DNA of 64,000 bases from Bacteroidales bacterium (GCA_017553625.1 JAFZKP010000005.1:1-64000); one strand, 5' to 3'. Shown: positions 43,895-53,158, numbered from the stretch's first letter. Program-made: numbers and translations. Notes: generated by a model from the letters alone, not told the origin.

Positions 43895-44356
43895 TTATCT
43901 CAACTGATAATTTCTCATTCGTTCCTCCGCCATCAGCTCGTATTTCGTGCCTTTCATGCCGAAATTGACATAAGGATGAATGCTGATGCCGCCTCTCGGA
44001 ACGAACAGCCCAACGACCTCGATGTAACGCGGATTCATCAGCTTCACGAGGTCGTTGAGTATTATATTGACCACATCTTCATGGAAATCGCCGTGGTTTC
44101 TGAATGAAAACAGATACAGTTTGAGGCTCTTGCTCTCCACCATACGCTCGTCGGGGATGTACAGAATCTTGATTTCGCCGAAGTCGGGCTGTCCGGTAAT
44201 AGGGCACAGCGTGGTGAACTCCGGGCAGTTGAACTGCACCCAGTAGTCGCGCTCAGGATGACGGTTTTCAAAGGTCTCGAGGACTTCGGGGGCGTATGTC
44301 TCAGGGATTTCGGCTTTGTGGCCGAGCTGCTGCAAATTATCTTTTTCTCTATTCAT
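43895..44356 (-). CDS. queF: NADPH-dependent 7-cyano-7-deazaguanine reductase
   Basis: QueF reduces preQ0 to preQ1 in queuosine synthesis. The catalytic Cys is in [16 protein letters not shown], and the QueF motif [20 protein letters not shown] supplies NADPH contacts. The 153-residue single-domain (YkvM-like) form is typical. It begins 2 nt after queE and is last in queCDEF. Confidence 0.96.
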   Translation of the reverse strand: MNREKDNLQQLGHKAEIPETYAPEVLETFENRHPERDYWVQFNCPEFTTLCPITGQPDFGEIKILYIPDERMVESKSLKLYLFSFRNHGDFHEDVVNIILNDLVKLMNPRYIEVVGLFVPRGGISIHPYVNFGMKGTKYELMAEERMRNYQLR

Positions 44357-44358
44357 AA

Positions 44359-44961
44359 CTATCTGATGTTTAATATTTTATGGGTCTGCAACGACAACCT
44401 CCATTCGGGATGCTCCTTGCAATATTCTATCGTTTTTTTGATTATTTCTGCGTTTTTCACGGCATCGCCGGTGTCGCAAGGCTGAAGGAAACGATGTCTA
44501 ACGTTGATATTATCGTATTTTGAGACGCATTTGCATGCGTCTCTACACAGGTCGTCCGAAAAAACCAATTTCAATTCGTCGGCTTCACGCAAAACCGGTT
44601 TTGCCTTCTCGCCAATAAACATATCTTTCGGCGACAGTGTAATCCAATCGACGTTTTTCGGCAGCTCGATGGTGCCGTTGGTCTCCACCGCTACGGTCTT
44701 GCCCAGAAGATGCAGCATCTCCACCAACGATTCCGTCAGCTGCAACGCTGGCTCGCCGCCTGTTATGACCACCAGACTCGCCTTGTAGCGCGACACCTCC
44801 TCTATTATCTCGCCTTCAGTCATCTCCTTCCCTTCGGCGTGCTCGGTGTCGCAAAACGGGCACTGGAGGTTACATCCGCTCAAACGGACAAACACGGCTG
44901 GCGTCCCAGTGTTGAAGCCCTCGCCCTGCAGCGAATAAAAAATCTCGTTGACTTTCATCAC
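44359..44961 (-). CDS. queE: 7-carboxy-7-deazaguanine synthase (radical SAM)
   Basis: QueE ring-contracts carboxytetrahydropterin with a radical SAM cluster. The start is [20 protein letters not shown], and the cluster motif is [10 protein letters not shown] (CxxxCxxC). GGEPAL and ETNGTIELP are also present. The 200-residue length is within the family range. A 22-bp inverted repeat lies in the codons for RDACKCVS (residues 140-147), a segment longer and more cysteine-rich than I expect here. The start overlaps queD by 4 nt. Confidence 0.95.
   Translation of the reverse strand: MMKVNEIFYSLQGEGFNTGTPAVFVRLSGCNLQCPFCDTEHAEGKEMTEGEIIEEVSRYKASLVVITGGEPALQLTESLVEMLHLLGKTVAVETNGTIELPKNVDWITLSPKDMFIGEKAKPVLREADELKLVFSDDLCRDACKCVSKYDNINVRHRFLQPCDTGDAVKNAEIIKKTIEYCKEHPEWRLSLQTHKILNIR
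44522..44543. repeat. inverted repeat inside queE
   Basis: GAGACGCAT and ATGCGTCTC pair perfectly around TTGC. The outer GAGACGC/GCGTCTC is shared with the palindromes at 19391 and 56341, while the inner bases differ with pairing preserved. Confidence 0.7.
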
Positions 44962-45293
44962 TCGTCTTTTTCGTATGATGCGACATTGCCCGTGGTCTCC
45001 TGCACGTCGACGCGGTAGCAGTTGGTGACCTGCTCACAGCACCAGCGTGCTATATTCTCAGCCGTCGGGTTGCAGTCCAGCACCTCGTTGATGACCTTAT
45101 GGTCCAAAGCGTCGACGATGCGGCGTTTTATCTCCGAGAAATCGACGACCATGCCGTTTTTGTCGAGTTCCTTGGCTTTGCAGTAGATGGTGATAATCCA
45201 GTTATGCCCGTGAAACGAGCAGCATTTGCTGGGGTAATCGAGTGTCAGCTGATGAGCGCCTGCCACTTCTATCGTTTTCTTGATGTAATACAT
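44958..45293 (-). CDS. queD: 6-carboxy-5,6,7,8-tetrahydropterin synthase
   Basis: QueD converts dihydroneopterin triphosphate to carboxytetrahydropterin. Zinc ligands are in AGAHQLTLDYPSKCCSFHGHNW (His, then HGH), split over residues 11-32. The catalytic-type Cys lies before FHGHN, and the downstream acid is in VVDFSEIK. NPTAENIARWC is the conserved helix. The 111-residue length is normal. The gene sits 3 nt after queC and overlaps queE by 4 nt. Confidence 0.95.
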   Translation of the reverse strand: MYYIKKTIEVAGAHQLTLDYPSKCCSFHGHNWIITIYCKAKELDKNGMVVDFSEIKRRIVDALDHKVINEVLDCNPTAENIARWCCEQVTNCYRVDVQETTGNVASYEKDE

Positions 45294-45296
45294 TTT

Positions 45297-45947
45297 TCAG
45301 TCCTCGTAGTTTGTAGGGTCAATTATTCCGGCTTCCGCGAAAGCCTCTTTACGTTCGCGGCATGTGCCACAGCGTCCGCAGTGCCGCTCCTTGCCGCGGT
45401 AGCACGAATACGTCTTGACGTAGTCGATGCCGAGCGCCATGCCTTTGCGCACGATGTCGCCTTTTGTGATGTTGGTGTAGGGTGCCACGAGTTGCACGCC
45501 TTCGTAGGTGCCTGCCTGCATCGCCGAATCCATTGCATTGACGAACTCAGGACGGCAGTCTGGATAGATGGCGTGGTCGCCGCCATGGTTGGCGATGAGC
45601 ACACGTTTCAATCCGCGGCTCTCCGCCAGTCCGCATGCCACCGACAGCATGATGCCGTTGCGGAACGGCACCACGGTGCTGCGCATGTTTTCGTCGTCGT
45701 AGTTGCCTTCAGGGATGGCGTCGGCGCCGGAAACAAGCGAAGAATCGAAATATTTGCCGATGAAGGCGAGGTCTATCACGATGTGTTCGATGCCGAGATG
45801 CCTGCAATGCCATTCGGCGCAAGCCATCTCACGTGCGGCGTGGTTGCCCCCATAGTTGAACGTGACCGCCAATGCGATACGGGCACGCTCCTCGTAGAGC
45901 AGCGTGGTGGAGTCGAGACCGCCGGAATAAATTATAACAGAATCCAT
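45297..45947 (-). CDS. queC: 7-cyano-7-deazaguanine synthase
   Basis: QueC makes preQ0 from carboxydeazaguanine, ATP and ammonia. The PP-loop is IIYSGGLDSTTLLYEE at residues 5-20. Zinc ligands are in CYRGKERHCGRCGTCRERKEAF near the C-terminus (split here only for description). VPFRNGIMLSVACGLAE is the conserved mid motif. The 216-residue length fits. It is the first gene of queCDEF and lies directly behind a preQ1 riboswitch. Confidence 0.96.
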   Translation of the reverse strand: MDSVIIYSGGLDSTTLLYEERARIALAVTFNYGGNHAAREMACAEWHCRHLGIEHIVIDLAFIGKYFDSSLVSGADAIPEGNYDDENMRSTVVPFRNGIMLSVACGLAESRGLKRVLIANHGGDHAIYPDCRPEFVNAMDSAMQAGTYEGVQLVAPYTNITKGDIVRKGMALGIDYVKTYSCYRGKERHCGRCGTCRERKEAFAEAGIIDPTNYED

Positions 45948-45948
45948 T

Positions 45949-45985
45949 TCCTTGTTTTGTTAAAGGGGGTTTCCAAGTACCCCTG
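45949..45985 (-). ncRNA. preQ1-I riboswitch
   Basis: On the minus strand CAGGGGTACTTGGAAACCCC forms the P1 hairpin and is followed by CTTTAACAAAACAAGG. That A-rich tail forms the H-type pseudoknot typical of the class. The sequence closely follows the well-known Thermoanaerobacter aptamer tail (TTAACAAAACAAGG). The AAGG end lies within 2 nt of the queC ATG, so ligand binding should hide the initiation region and block translation of the operon. Confidence 0.93.
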
Positions 45986-46001
45986 ATGTTCAAATCGGCT
46001 G

Positions 46002-46009
46002 CAAAGATA
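46002..46009 (-). promoter_or_regulatory. -7 box of the queCDEF operon
   Basis: TATCTTTG on the minus strand, 16 nt before the preQ1 aptamer and 54 nt before the queC ATG. Confidence 0.5.
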
Positions 46010-46052
46010 CTACTTTTTTTAATGCAAGGAGTCGGCATAATCAAACATTTTG

Positions 46053-46060
46053 TATTTTTG
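46053..46060 (+). promoter_or_regulatory. -7 box of the short-chain dehydrogenase gene
   Basis: TATTTTTG, 29 nt before the ATG at 46090. Confidence 0.45.
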
Positions 46061-46089
46061 CAATCTTTAATTGAAAAATCATTACAGAG

Positions 46090-46845
46090 ATGAACAAGAT
46101 AGTGTTGATAACAGGTGCCACGAGCGGTATAGGACTCGGATGCGCACGCAAATTCGCCGCTAACGGCGACAAACTTATTCTGACTGGCCGCAATGGGCAG
46201 CGTTTGGAGGAAATCCGCAAAGAATTGGAAGCTAAAGGCACACAGGTCCTGACTTTGGTTTTCGACGTGCGCGACCGCGAGAAAGCCACAGAATGTATCA
46301 AAAACCTGCCAAATGAATGGAAAGACATCGACGTTTTGGTTAACAACGCCGGTCTCGCCCTCGGTCTTGAACCTGAATATCAAGGCGATTTCGAGGACTG
46401 GGAGACGATGATTGACACCAACATCAAAGGATTGTTGACCATGACACGTCTTGTCGTTCCAGGTATGATGGAGCGCAACCGCGGTCATATCATCAACGTG
46501 GGCTCTGTGGCAGGCGACGCTGCTTACGCCAACGGCAACGTCTATTGCGCCACGAAATCGGCAGTGAAGACACTCAGCGACGGTCTGCGCCTCGATGTCG
46601 CCGACAGCAACATCCGCGTGACGAACCTCAAGCCGGGACTGGTGGAGACGAACTTCAGCAACGTGCGTTTCCACGGCGACACCGAGCGCGCCGCCAAGGT
46701 GTACAAAGGCATCGACCCGCTCACCGGCGACGACATCGCCGACGTGGCAGTGTATGCCGCAAACGCCCCAGAACACGTTCAAATCGCCGAGGTGCTTATC
46801 TTAGCGACGTATCAAGGTAGTGGAAGCGTTATTGTGAGGAAATAA
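46090..46845 (+). CDS. SDR-family oxidoreductase (YdfG-like)
   Basis: A classic 251-residue short-chain dehydrogenase. The NADP-binding TGATSGIG is at residues 8-15, NNAG near 84-87, catalytic Ser in NVGSVAGDA, and YCATK (Tyr-x-x-x-Lys) near 153-157. The sequence resembles YdfG-type enzymes that oxidise serine or 3-hydroxy acids with NADP, but substrate cannot be fixed by reading. It is a single gene convergent with the restriction operon, ending 12 nt before the res stop. Confidence 0.92.
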   Translation: MNKIVLITGATSGIGLGCARKFAANGDKLILTGRNGQRLEEIRKELEAKGTQVLTLVFDVRDREKATECIKNLPNEWKDIDVLVNNAGLALGLEPEYQGDFEDWETMIDTNIKGLLTMTRLVVPGMMERNRGHIINVGSVAGDAAYANGNVYCATKSAVKTLSDGLRLDVADSNIRVTNLKPGLVETNFSNVRFHGDTERAAKVYKGIDPLTGDDIADVAVYAANAPEHVQIAEVLILATYQGSGSVIVRK

Positions 46846-46857
46846 TGAATAGTGTGA

Positions 46858-49506
46858 TTATTTCACCAAATCACCAACTTTGTTAATAACGCAATATTCA
46901 AGGTCTTCAAACTGCTTGAAATTAGCTTCTCCACAGCGTATTTTCTGTAATTCACTTGGATGAAGTTTGTTCAAATCTACAGTTGAAGTTCCTGTATCTT
47001 TTGTTTCAGCGACAAAATACACCTTTTTATCATCCTCAAAAACGACAGCCCAGTCGGGATTGTAATTACCTATTGGTGTAGGTATTTTGAACCAATCAGG
47101 TAATTTGAAATAATATTTGACTTGGTCGCTTGTTTCACAATCTGTGGCAAACTGGTTCTCTACAGATGAATCTAATGGCACATATTCTTCGTAGATGGTT
47201 TTATCAGTATCAGAGACTTTAAATGTGAAGTCATTCAAATAAACCTCCAATTCCTGTTCCTCAAACAAGCGCATTTCATACTCTGAATTTCCAATCTTCA
47301 GATACTCTATGCCATCAATCATCATGTCCTGCAATACACGTTTAATTTTTTCCACTGCCAAATCCATAAACAGTTGCGGATTAACAGCCAAATCATCTAT
47401 CCTGCCTGATTTTTGCAAAATCTGCCAGATGGTGGAACGCGTCAGCTCAGTACGATTTTGGATATAACCCAATATGTCAGGAATGATATAATCTGAAGAA
47501 TGAGTAGAAACTCTCTCTCCTTTATATTCTGTTGTCACTCCTTTTTCAGTCAAAACCATATCTGTTTTTACCGAACGGATAGCAGGCGCAACAATTTGTT
47601 GCATGTCTTTTATTTCTTTACCAGCTTTTTCTATAAGTAAACTCGTATCGTAATTCACACGGTAAGTGGTTTTCGCTTTCAACTTTTCCCAAATGGAAAG
47701 GAAAAGAGGGTCAGCTTCAAAACCTTTTTTATATTTTATAGAAACCCTATCACGTTTTGGCTTGATTCGACCACCAAAGTCAACACCACAATCCTCTTGC
47801 AATTCTGTTTGCAGAGCTTTTGCAAAATCGTTATAAGATTCGTTCGCTATAACGGTCAATCGGTTGATGTTTCTATCATAACAGCGCATTCCAGCCTGAT
47901 TCACAGCCAAACGCAAGCCACGACCTATTTCCTGACGTTTCTTTATTTCCGATTTGGTTTCATTCAAAGTGCAGATTTGGAAGACATTGGGGTTATCCCA
48001 ACCTTCGCGCAAAGCCGTGTGGGAAAATATGAAACGAAGCGGGTTGTTCATATCCAACAGCGTTTCCTTATCTCTCATAATCAAGTTGTAAGTGTCGTCA
48101 TCGGCTTGAGTTTCACCGGAAGTGTCTTTTGCATGTCCCTTTTTGTCTTGCGAAAAGTAGCCATTGTGAATTTTTTCTAAATCATAGTGCTGAAGTGATT
48201 GAAACTCGGTGCGTTTTAGTAGTTCGGAATATATTTCCTCAAACCAAACGGCAAACTTCCCCTTGACCTCATTGCCTTGTGCATCGTATGTTCGATAATT
48301 CGCGACCCTATCAATGAAAAACAAAGACAACACTTTGATTCCCAATTTATTAAGCTTCAGTTCCTTGCGCAAATGCTCCTCAATAGTACGTCGAATCTGA
48401 AACTTCATAATGTCGTCATTCATATCGTCTTTGCGTTGTCCCTGATAAATCACATCGCCGTTTGAAAACACGATACATGCATTTGAGGCATCTATCTCCT
48501 CCACAATATAACCGTTGCGATAAATCTCACGACCTTCGCTCTTTGCATACAAATCATCGCCTGCCCTGACGGAAACCGATTTCCGTTTCACTCCACTTTT
48601 ATCATTGACATCAATGGAAACTTTTGCGGTAATCTTTGTTTTACTCGCAATTATCGATTCCAATTCCACAAAAGCACCATTCAGAGAGTTTTCCTCAAAA
48701 ACAGAATCAACCTCTATTTGTTTCACAAGTCCCAAATCGTACGCTTTGACAGGATTCAAGCTGTAAACCAGATTGTAACGGTTTCGGTGAGTAGCCGAAT
48801 AGCGCAAGGTACAAAGCGGATTCAGATTTGCGATAGCTGCAGCACGTTTTTCCGACTCCATGTTTTGGGGTTCATCAACAATAACTATTGGTTGCACTTG
48901 TTTGATGAAATTGATGGGTTCTTGCCCATTTAACTTGTCGTTTGGTTTGTTGATGACATTTTCATCTTTTGCAAACGAGTCAATGTTGATAACCAGAACC
49001 TCAATATTGTCACCAGCAGCAAAGCCTCTCAGTTGTGAAATCTTGTTTCGGTCATAAACATAGAACCGAATAGGCGTGTTATCATATAGCGTTTGAAAAT
49101 GCTCATGTGTGATTTGCAGATTTTTCAACACTCCTTCTCGGATAGGCACGGACGGTACAACGATAACAAACTTCTTGAATCCGTATGTTTTATTCAGTTC
49201 ATAAATTGTGCGCAGATACACGTATGTTTTTCCCGTACCTGTTTCCATCTCAATGGAAAAATGCATTCCGTCCAACAAATATGACACAGTAATCTCATTT
49301 TTTCGTTGCACTTTCTGCAAATTGGCAAGAATCTGTTCTCCCGACAAAACCATTTTATTGCCAACACCATCAATCAAACTCGCCTGCAGTTCGTTCAGAT
49401 TGTATTGAAACAAAGAATCCTCAATCGCTTGTCCCTCAAAGAGGTCTACAACCGACCGAATAGCATCCTGCTGATAGGAAAGATTGGATTCGAAGGAGAG
49501 TTTCAT
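46858..49506 (-). CDS. res: type III restriction enzyme, Res subunit
   Basis: Res subunits are ATP-dependent helicase-nucleases that cut when two unmethylated sites collide. The Walker A is EMETGTGKTYVYLRT (near residue 90), the DEAD-like box is IVDEPQNME, and motif VI is RQEIGRGLRLAVN. The C-terminal PD-(D/E)xK nuclease shows NYNPDWAVVFEDD and YFVAETKDTGT. The 882-residue length is normal and the frame is intact. It starts 3 nt after darG, although in ordinary type III systems res directly follows mod. Confidence 0.94.
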   Translation of the reverse strand: MKLSFESNLSYQQDAIRSVVDLFEGQAIEDSLFQYNLNELQASLIDGVGNKMVLSGEQILANLQKVQRKNEITVSYLLDGMHFSIEMETGTGKTYVYLRTIYELNKTYGFKKFVIVVPSVPIREGVLKNLQITHEHFQTLYDNTPIRFYVYDRNKISQLRGFAAGDNIEVLVINIDSFAKDENVINKPNDKLNGQEPINFIKQVQPIVIVDEPQNMESEKRAAAIANLNPLCTLRYSATHRNRYNLVYSLNPVKAYDLGLVKQIEVDSVFEENSLNGAFVELESIIASKTKITAKVSIDVNDKSGVKRKSVSVRAGDDLYAKSEGREIYRNGYIVEEIDASNACIVFSNGDVIYQGQRKDDMNDDIMKFQIRRTIEEHLRKELKLNKLGIKVLSLFFIDRVANYRTYDAQGNEVKGKFAVWFEEIYSELLKRTEFQSLQHYDLEKIHNGYFSQDKKGHAKDTSGETQADDDTYNLIMRDKETLLDMNNPLRFIFSHTALREGWDNPNVFQICTLNETKSEIKKRQEIGRGLRLAVNQAGMRCYDRNINRLTVIANESYNDFAKALQTELQEDCGVDFGGRIKPKRDRVSIKYKKGFEADPLFLSIWEKLKAKTTYRVNYDTSLLIEKAGKEIKDMQQIVAPAIRSVKTDMVLTEKGVTTEYKGERVSTHSSDYIIPDILGYIQNRTELTRSTIWQILQKSGRIDDLAVNPQLFMDLAVEKIKRVLQDMMIDGIEYLKIGNSEYEMRLFEEQELEVYLNDFTFKVSDTDKTIYEEYVPLDSSVENQFATDCETSDQVKYYFKLPDWFKIPTPIGNYNPDWAVVFEDDKKVYFVAETKDTGTSTVDLNKLHPSELQKIRCGEANFKQFEDLEYCVINKVGDLVK

Positions 49507-49509
49507 AGA

Positions 49510-50553
49510 CTAATTTGCATAAGTAAAACCGCTGTCCAATAAATGCTTTCTCGCTTTTTCAATAAAACGATGGTCATTGAATATTTTTCCTTTTCGATGA
49601 CTCCATTGGGATAAATGGTTATAAATTTCATCTACAGAAATAGTACCATATAGACACATTAAATAATCAATAGAAGAAAGCAATTCTAATCCAAAATCAG
49701 AATAAAAACCATCCAAAAACAACTTTGTTTTTTTTGCAATACCATTTAGAGTTTCATCCGATTCAACAAATTTTTCTATTTCATCAAACGCGTCTACCAC
49801 CAGAGACAATGATTCAAACGGTTTTTTGCTCATATCACTATATCCCATGATATAACTGCCATTCAAAGCATTTAACACATATCGTACTTTTCCTGAATAT
49901 GGTCCGTAATAATTTGGCTCATATTTCAATTTGAAAAGCTTTTCAGCGCCAAATCTTTGCAAGAAATAGCATACTTTTTCACTCGAAAACTCTGAAACAT
50001 ATTCACCATGTCTCACCAAATCGAACAAAACATACAGTAGTAATGCTCTTGCCGGAGTCAATTTGACTCTTTCCGATTTCATTTTTTCAATAATATGGGC
50101 AGTTGGCTCATACACAAATATTTGAATTGTCAATGAAGACAGTTTTCTTTCGATAATACCCTTAACTATTTCCCAGTTAAGCCCACCATTACCAGCTCCC
50201 AATGGTGGTATGGCAATACTTTCTATACTATTATCCCTAATAACCCGAACAAGATCGTCTAATCCCGCTTCAATATAAGAATATTCGGAAGGCTTTCTCC
50301 AATCTGTTTTTGTAGGAAAATTAATTATAGTCTTGACCCCAAACATGGTCTGCTCTTTAGTAACAAAAAGTTTTCCTATACCTATAGTACCCTCATCACA
50401 CGCTTTCTGATATAGTTTATAATTAATGGGGAATTGCTTCTTAAACTGCAAAGCAATGCCCTTCCCCATGATTCCCACAAGATTCACGGTGTTAACCAAC
50501 GCCATTGCGTTAGAATCCAATATGTTACCTTCAAGATACTGTATCATAATCAA
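49510..50553 (-). CDS. darG: DarG antitoxin: macrodomain DNA ADP-ribosyl glycohydrolase
   Basis: DarG removes ADP-ribose from thymidine in DNA and also binds DarT. The N-terminal macrodomain (residues 1-150) shows ALVNTVNLVGIMGKGIALQF and IPPLGAGNGGLNW, the ADP-ribose loops. The C-terminal half (RALLLYVLFDLVRHGEYVSE, EPNYYGPYSGKVRYVLNALN) matches the DarT-inhibiting domain. The 347-residue length is full. Its ATG overlaps the darT stop by 4 nt. Confidence 0.92.
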   Translation of the reverse strand: MIMIQYLEGNILDSNAMALVNTVNLVGIMGKGIALQFKKQFPINYKLYQKACDEGTIGIGKLFVTKEQTMFGVKTIINFPTKTDWRKPSEYSYIEAGLDDLVRVIRDNSIESIAIPPLGAGNGGLNWEIVKGIIERKLSSLTIQIFVYEPTAHIIEKMKSERVKLTPARALLLYVLFDLVRHGEYVSEFSSEKVCYFLQRFGAEKLFKLKYEPNYYGPYSGKVRYVLNALNGSYIMGYSDMSKKPFESLSLVVDAFDEIEKFVESDETLNGIAKKTKLFLDGFYSDFGLELLSSIDYLMCLYGTISVDEIYNHLSQWSHRKGKIFNDHRFIEKARKHLLDSGFTYAN

Positions 50554-51188
50554 TAATATGCATTAGGGAATACTTTTATTTTACTATCATCTATACCAAA
50601 AGAAACCAATTTTGACTTTGAAGTAACATTGTAACATGCAAAACCAATAATAAAACTTGCCGGTATGTCTTCTTTTACCAAAAATTCAGCCTGTTTGCGC
50701 CGTTTGAGGTCTGTCTCTATACCATCTCCTGCCCAATATTGTGCTGTCACCGCTTTCCAATCGATAATTGATGGTAAATTAGAAATACTTCTCTTGTCAT
50801 AAAACGTTGTTAGACTATCTGTGGCATGACCATCAGAAAAATAAAACAAGAAGTTATTTTCAACCACTTCATTCAATGAAACGGCAACATATACTATTTC
50901 TTCAGCTTTTCTTGCCTTTTCGACGAAATTTCCTCCATGTTGAATCACATATAGCATTGGCATACGAACTCCAAAATAAAACGGAATGAAATCACCTAAC
51001 ACTATTGTTTTATTTCCAACATATACCGATTTGGTGCTTCTGAAGTCTATTAAACTTTTGTCTCCTATGGATATAAAATTTTGATTTCTATTAGGTGAGG
51101 AATAATGAACAATTCCATATTGAAGAATATGAGGAATATTCTCAATATGTGTCATTCTATACAAATATATGTTCTTTATCGACATCAT
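50550..51188 (-). CDS. darT: DarT toxin: thymidine-specific ssDNA ADP-ribosyltransferase
   Basis: DarT (DUF4433) transfers ADP-ribose from NAD to thymidine in specific ssDNA sequences, stalling replication; DarTG pairs act against phages. The NAD-binding start is IYLYRMTHIENIPHILQYGI, the ARTT-like loop and catalytic Glu168 are in RRKQAEFLVKEDIP, and SNLPSIIDWKAVTAQYW is conserved. The full 212 residues appear intact. The gene is 3 nt after mod and 4 nt overlapped with darG. Confidence 0.92.
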   Translation of the reverse strand: MMSIKNIYLYRMTHIENIPHILQYGIVHYSSPNRNQNFISIGDKSLIDFRSTKSVYVGNKTIVLGDFIPFYFGVRMPMLYVIQHGGNFVEKARKAEEIVYVAVSLNEVVENNFLFYFSDGHATDSLTTFYDKRSISNLPSIIDWKAVTAQYWAGDGIETDLKRRKQAEFLVKEDIPASFIIGFACYNVTSKSKLVSFGIDDSKIKVFPNAYY

Positions 51189-51191
51189 TTC

Positions 51192-53111
51192 TTATATCGT
51201 CCTAAACTCCACCCCAGCATCTCTCATTTGAAGTGCGGTGTTGGTTTTTAATTGATCATTGCCTTCGAATAAATTGTCTAAGGCGATTACTTTTTGCGGA
51301 TGCTCGGCACGAATGGCATCCACCGTTTCTTGCGTAGCTGATTCGAGCATCAGTATCAGTTCCTTGCTGTTGATGGCATAGAAACCGCTATGGTGTTCTA
51401 TGGTGCTGTTCAGGCTCTTGCCGCTCTTCAACAGCAACTCATACACCATATTGTCGGTGGTGGCGTTTTTAGCTACAGGATTGAGGAAGTCCAACATCTG
51501 TTGTTTCCATTCCTCTTTGTTGGAACCTTTTATCTCGCGCCACTGCTTGAAGTTGCTTTCAGAGAGTTTGAACACCTTGAAGCCTAAATCCGGAATTTCA
51601 ATGGGTTGCTCCTCAAACTGAAGTTGCTCTTTCTGTTTGGCTTGCTCGACCTCTATTTCGATACGAATCTTTGCACTTGCTCTCCTGATTCTTTCCTTGC
51701 CTATTTCTGCAATGGTATTATACCCAGCCTTGTACGCTTCGCTCGTTTCATCGCACAATTCAGGCAACTGCACACAAATGTACTTTCTATGGCCTCCGTC
51801 TTCTTTGTTGAGCTGCATGATAGCATGAGCGGTTGTGCAACTGCCAGAAAAGAAATCAAGGATAATGTCATTTGTATTTGAAACAATTCCAACAAGATAC
51901 TTTAAAAGCGCTACCGGTTTCGGATAGGAAAACACCTTCGTATCAAATAATGAAGTCATTTCTTTAGTTCCATCTTGTGACATTCCAATATCGTCAGGCA
52001 GTTTGGTGCTTACAGCAACTTTTCCAAAGTTTTCACCTGCTTTCTTCTCATCATCTTCTTTCCAATATCGTAGTACCGGTTTTGAAATATTTAAAAAGTC
52101 ATAGTCACCAGGAAATACAATCCTATTTGCAGAGTAATACTCTTTAAATGTTTCTTCATTATTTGCCCATACCCTATTAGGATTTGCCGGATATTCTTCT
52201 TTGGTCTTAGGATTTATAATTGTGAAGAAACAATTTGGACGTTCATTAGCAGATCTTTGTGTGGTCATATCATGAATACGCCAAGGTCTATTTGGAAAAT
52301 CTGGTGTTTCATAATACTTCCTGCCATTATATTCAATACTTGCAATAAAACCTTCTGTTTTTGCAAAACATATTATCCATTCATAATCCTGTGATACGCC
52401 AAAAGGAACATCTGATTTAGCAGTTCTTTTTCTCCATGGGATTTGTGCAACAAAATTCTCTTCCCCGAAAATCTCATTCATCAGCAAGCGAAGGTTGTGC
52501 ACCTCGTTATCGTCAATGGAAACGAAAATCACGCCGTCTTCGCGTAGCAGGCTTTTGGCTAAATAAAGGCGAGGCATCATCATATTGAGCCAGTTGCTAT
52601 GGTATTGTCCGTTCTCCTTGCTATTTTTACGGAACATGCCTTCGCGAGTCATGTAGCCTTCCTCGTCCTTGTCACCCACGCGGCGCAGGTATTCTTCCTT
52701 AGACTCTGAAAACTTGTCAGGATAGATGAAAGAATCGTTTCCGGTATTATACGGCGGGTCAATGTAAATCATCTTCACCTTGCCGAAATAACTTTTTTGC
52801 AATACTTTCAACACCTCCATATTCTCGCCTTCAATGAAAATGTTTTCGGTATTATCGAAATCCACAGATTCCTCACGGCATGGAATCAAAGTAGCCGAGG
52901 AAGGCTGCTGCATCACACGGAACGCATCGCTTTTTCCTGCCCAATTCAGCACATACCGTTCGTTGGCAAAGCTCACTTCCTCGCCAAGCGTCGCCTTCAA
53001 CTTTTCCCAATCAATCTTACCTTCGTCAAATACTTCCGGCAAATGAGATTGCAGTATCTTAACTCGTTCTTCTTTAGGTGTTTGCGAATAGCCCTCCATA
53101 GTTTTTAGCAT
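51192..53111 (-). CDS. mod: type III DNA-adenine methyltransferase, Mod subunit
   Basis: Mod methylates adenine N6 and supplies site recognition to Res. The catalytic motif IV is MIYIDPPYNTGNDSF near residue 115, and the SAM motif I is ILDFFSGSCTTAHAIM near residue 415, the beta-class order. The target-recognition region lies between (about 220-400), with poor similarity expected. ATG at 53111 (MLKTMEG) is used, with the internal ATG at 53099 as an alternative. It is the first gene of mod-darT-darG-res. Confidence 0.93.
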   Translation of the reverse strand: MLKTMEGYSQTPKEERVKILQSHLPEVFDEGKIDWEKLKATLGEEVSFANERYVLNWAGKSDAFRVMQQPSSATLIPCREESVDFDNTENIFIEGENMEVLKVLQKSYFGKVKMIYIDPPYNTGNDSFIYPDKFSESKEEYLRRVGDKDEEGYMTREGMFRKNSKENGQYHSNWLNMMMPRLYLAKSLLREDGVIFVSIDDNEVHNLRLLMNEIFGEENFVAQIPWRKRTAKSDVPFGVSQDYEWIICFAKTEGFIASIEYNGRKYYETPDFPNRPWRIHDMTTQRSANERPNCFFTIINPKTKEEYPANPNRVWANNEETFKEYYSANRIVFPGDYDFLNISKPVLRYWKEDDEKKAGENFGKVAVSTKLPDDIGMSQDGTKEMTSLFDTKVFSYPKPVALLKYLVGIVSNTNDIILDFFSGSCTTAHAIMQLNKEDGGHRKYICVQLPELCDETSEAYKAGYNTIAEIGKERIRRASAKIRIEIEVEQAKQKEQLQFEEQPIEIPDLGFKVFKLSESNFKQWREIKGSNKEEWKQQMLDFLNPVAKNATTDNMVYELLLKSGKSLNSTIEHHSGFYAINSKELILMLESATQETVDAIRAEHPQKVIALDNLFEGNDQLKTNTALQMRDAGVEFRTI

Positions 53112-53126
53112 ATAATAAGCCCGTTG

Positions 53127-53158
53127 CAAAATTACGAATAATTTTGCAATTTTGCAAA
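53127..53158 (-). promoter_or_regulatory. promoter of the mod-darT-darG-res operon
   Basis: On the minus strand TTTG (53155-53158) is followed by a 20-nt spacer and TAATTTTG (53127-53134), 15 nt before the mod ATG. The spacer contains the direct repeat TGCAAAATTGCAAAATT, a possible regulator site. Confidence 0.65.

Noticed and set aside
45829-46782. 317-codon open frame on the minus strand
   Set aside because: It covers the SDR gene antisense and runs across the preQ1 aptamer and queC start; it is a shadow frame.
46858-53111. Type I restriction or BREX-like system
   Set aside because: No specificity subunit or pglX/brx genes are present; motifs fit type III Mod and Res.
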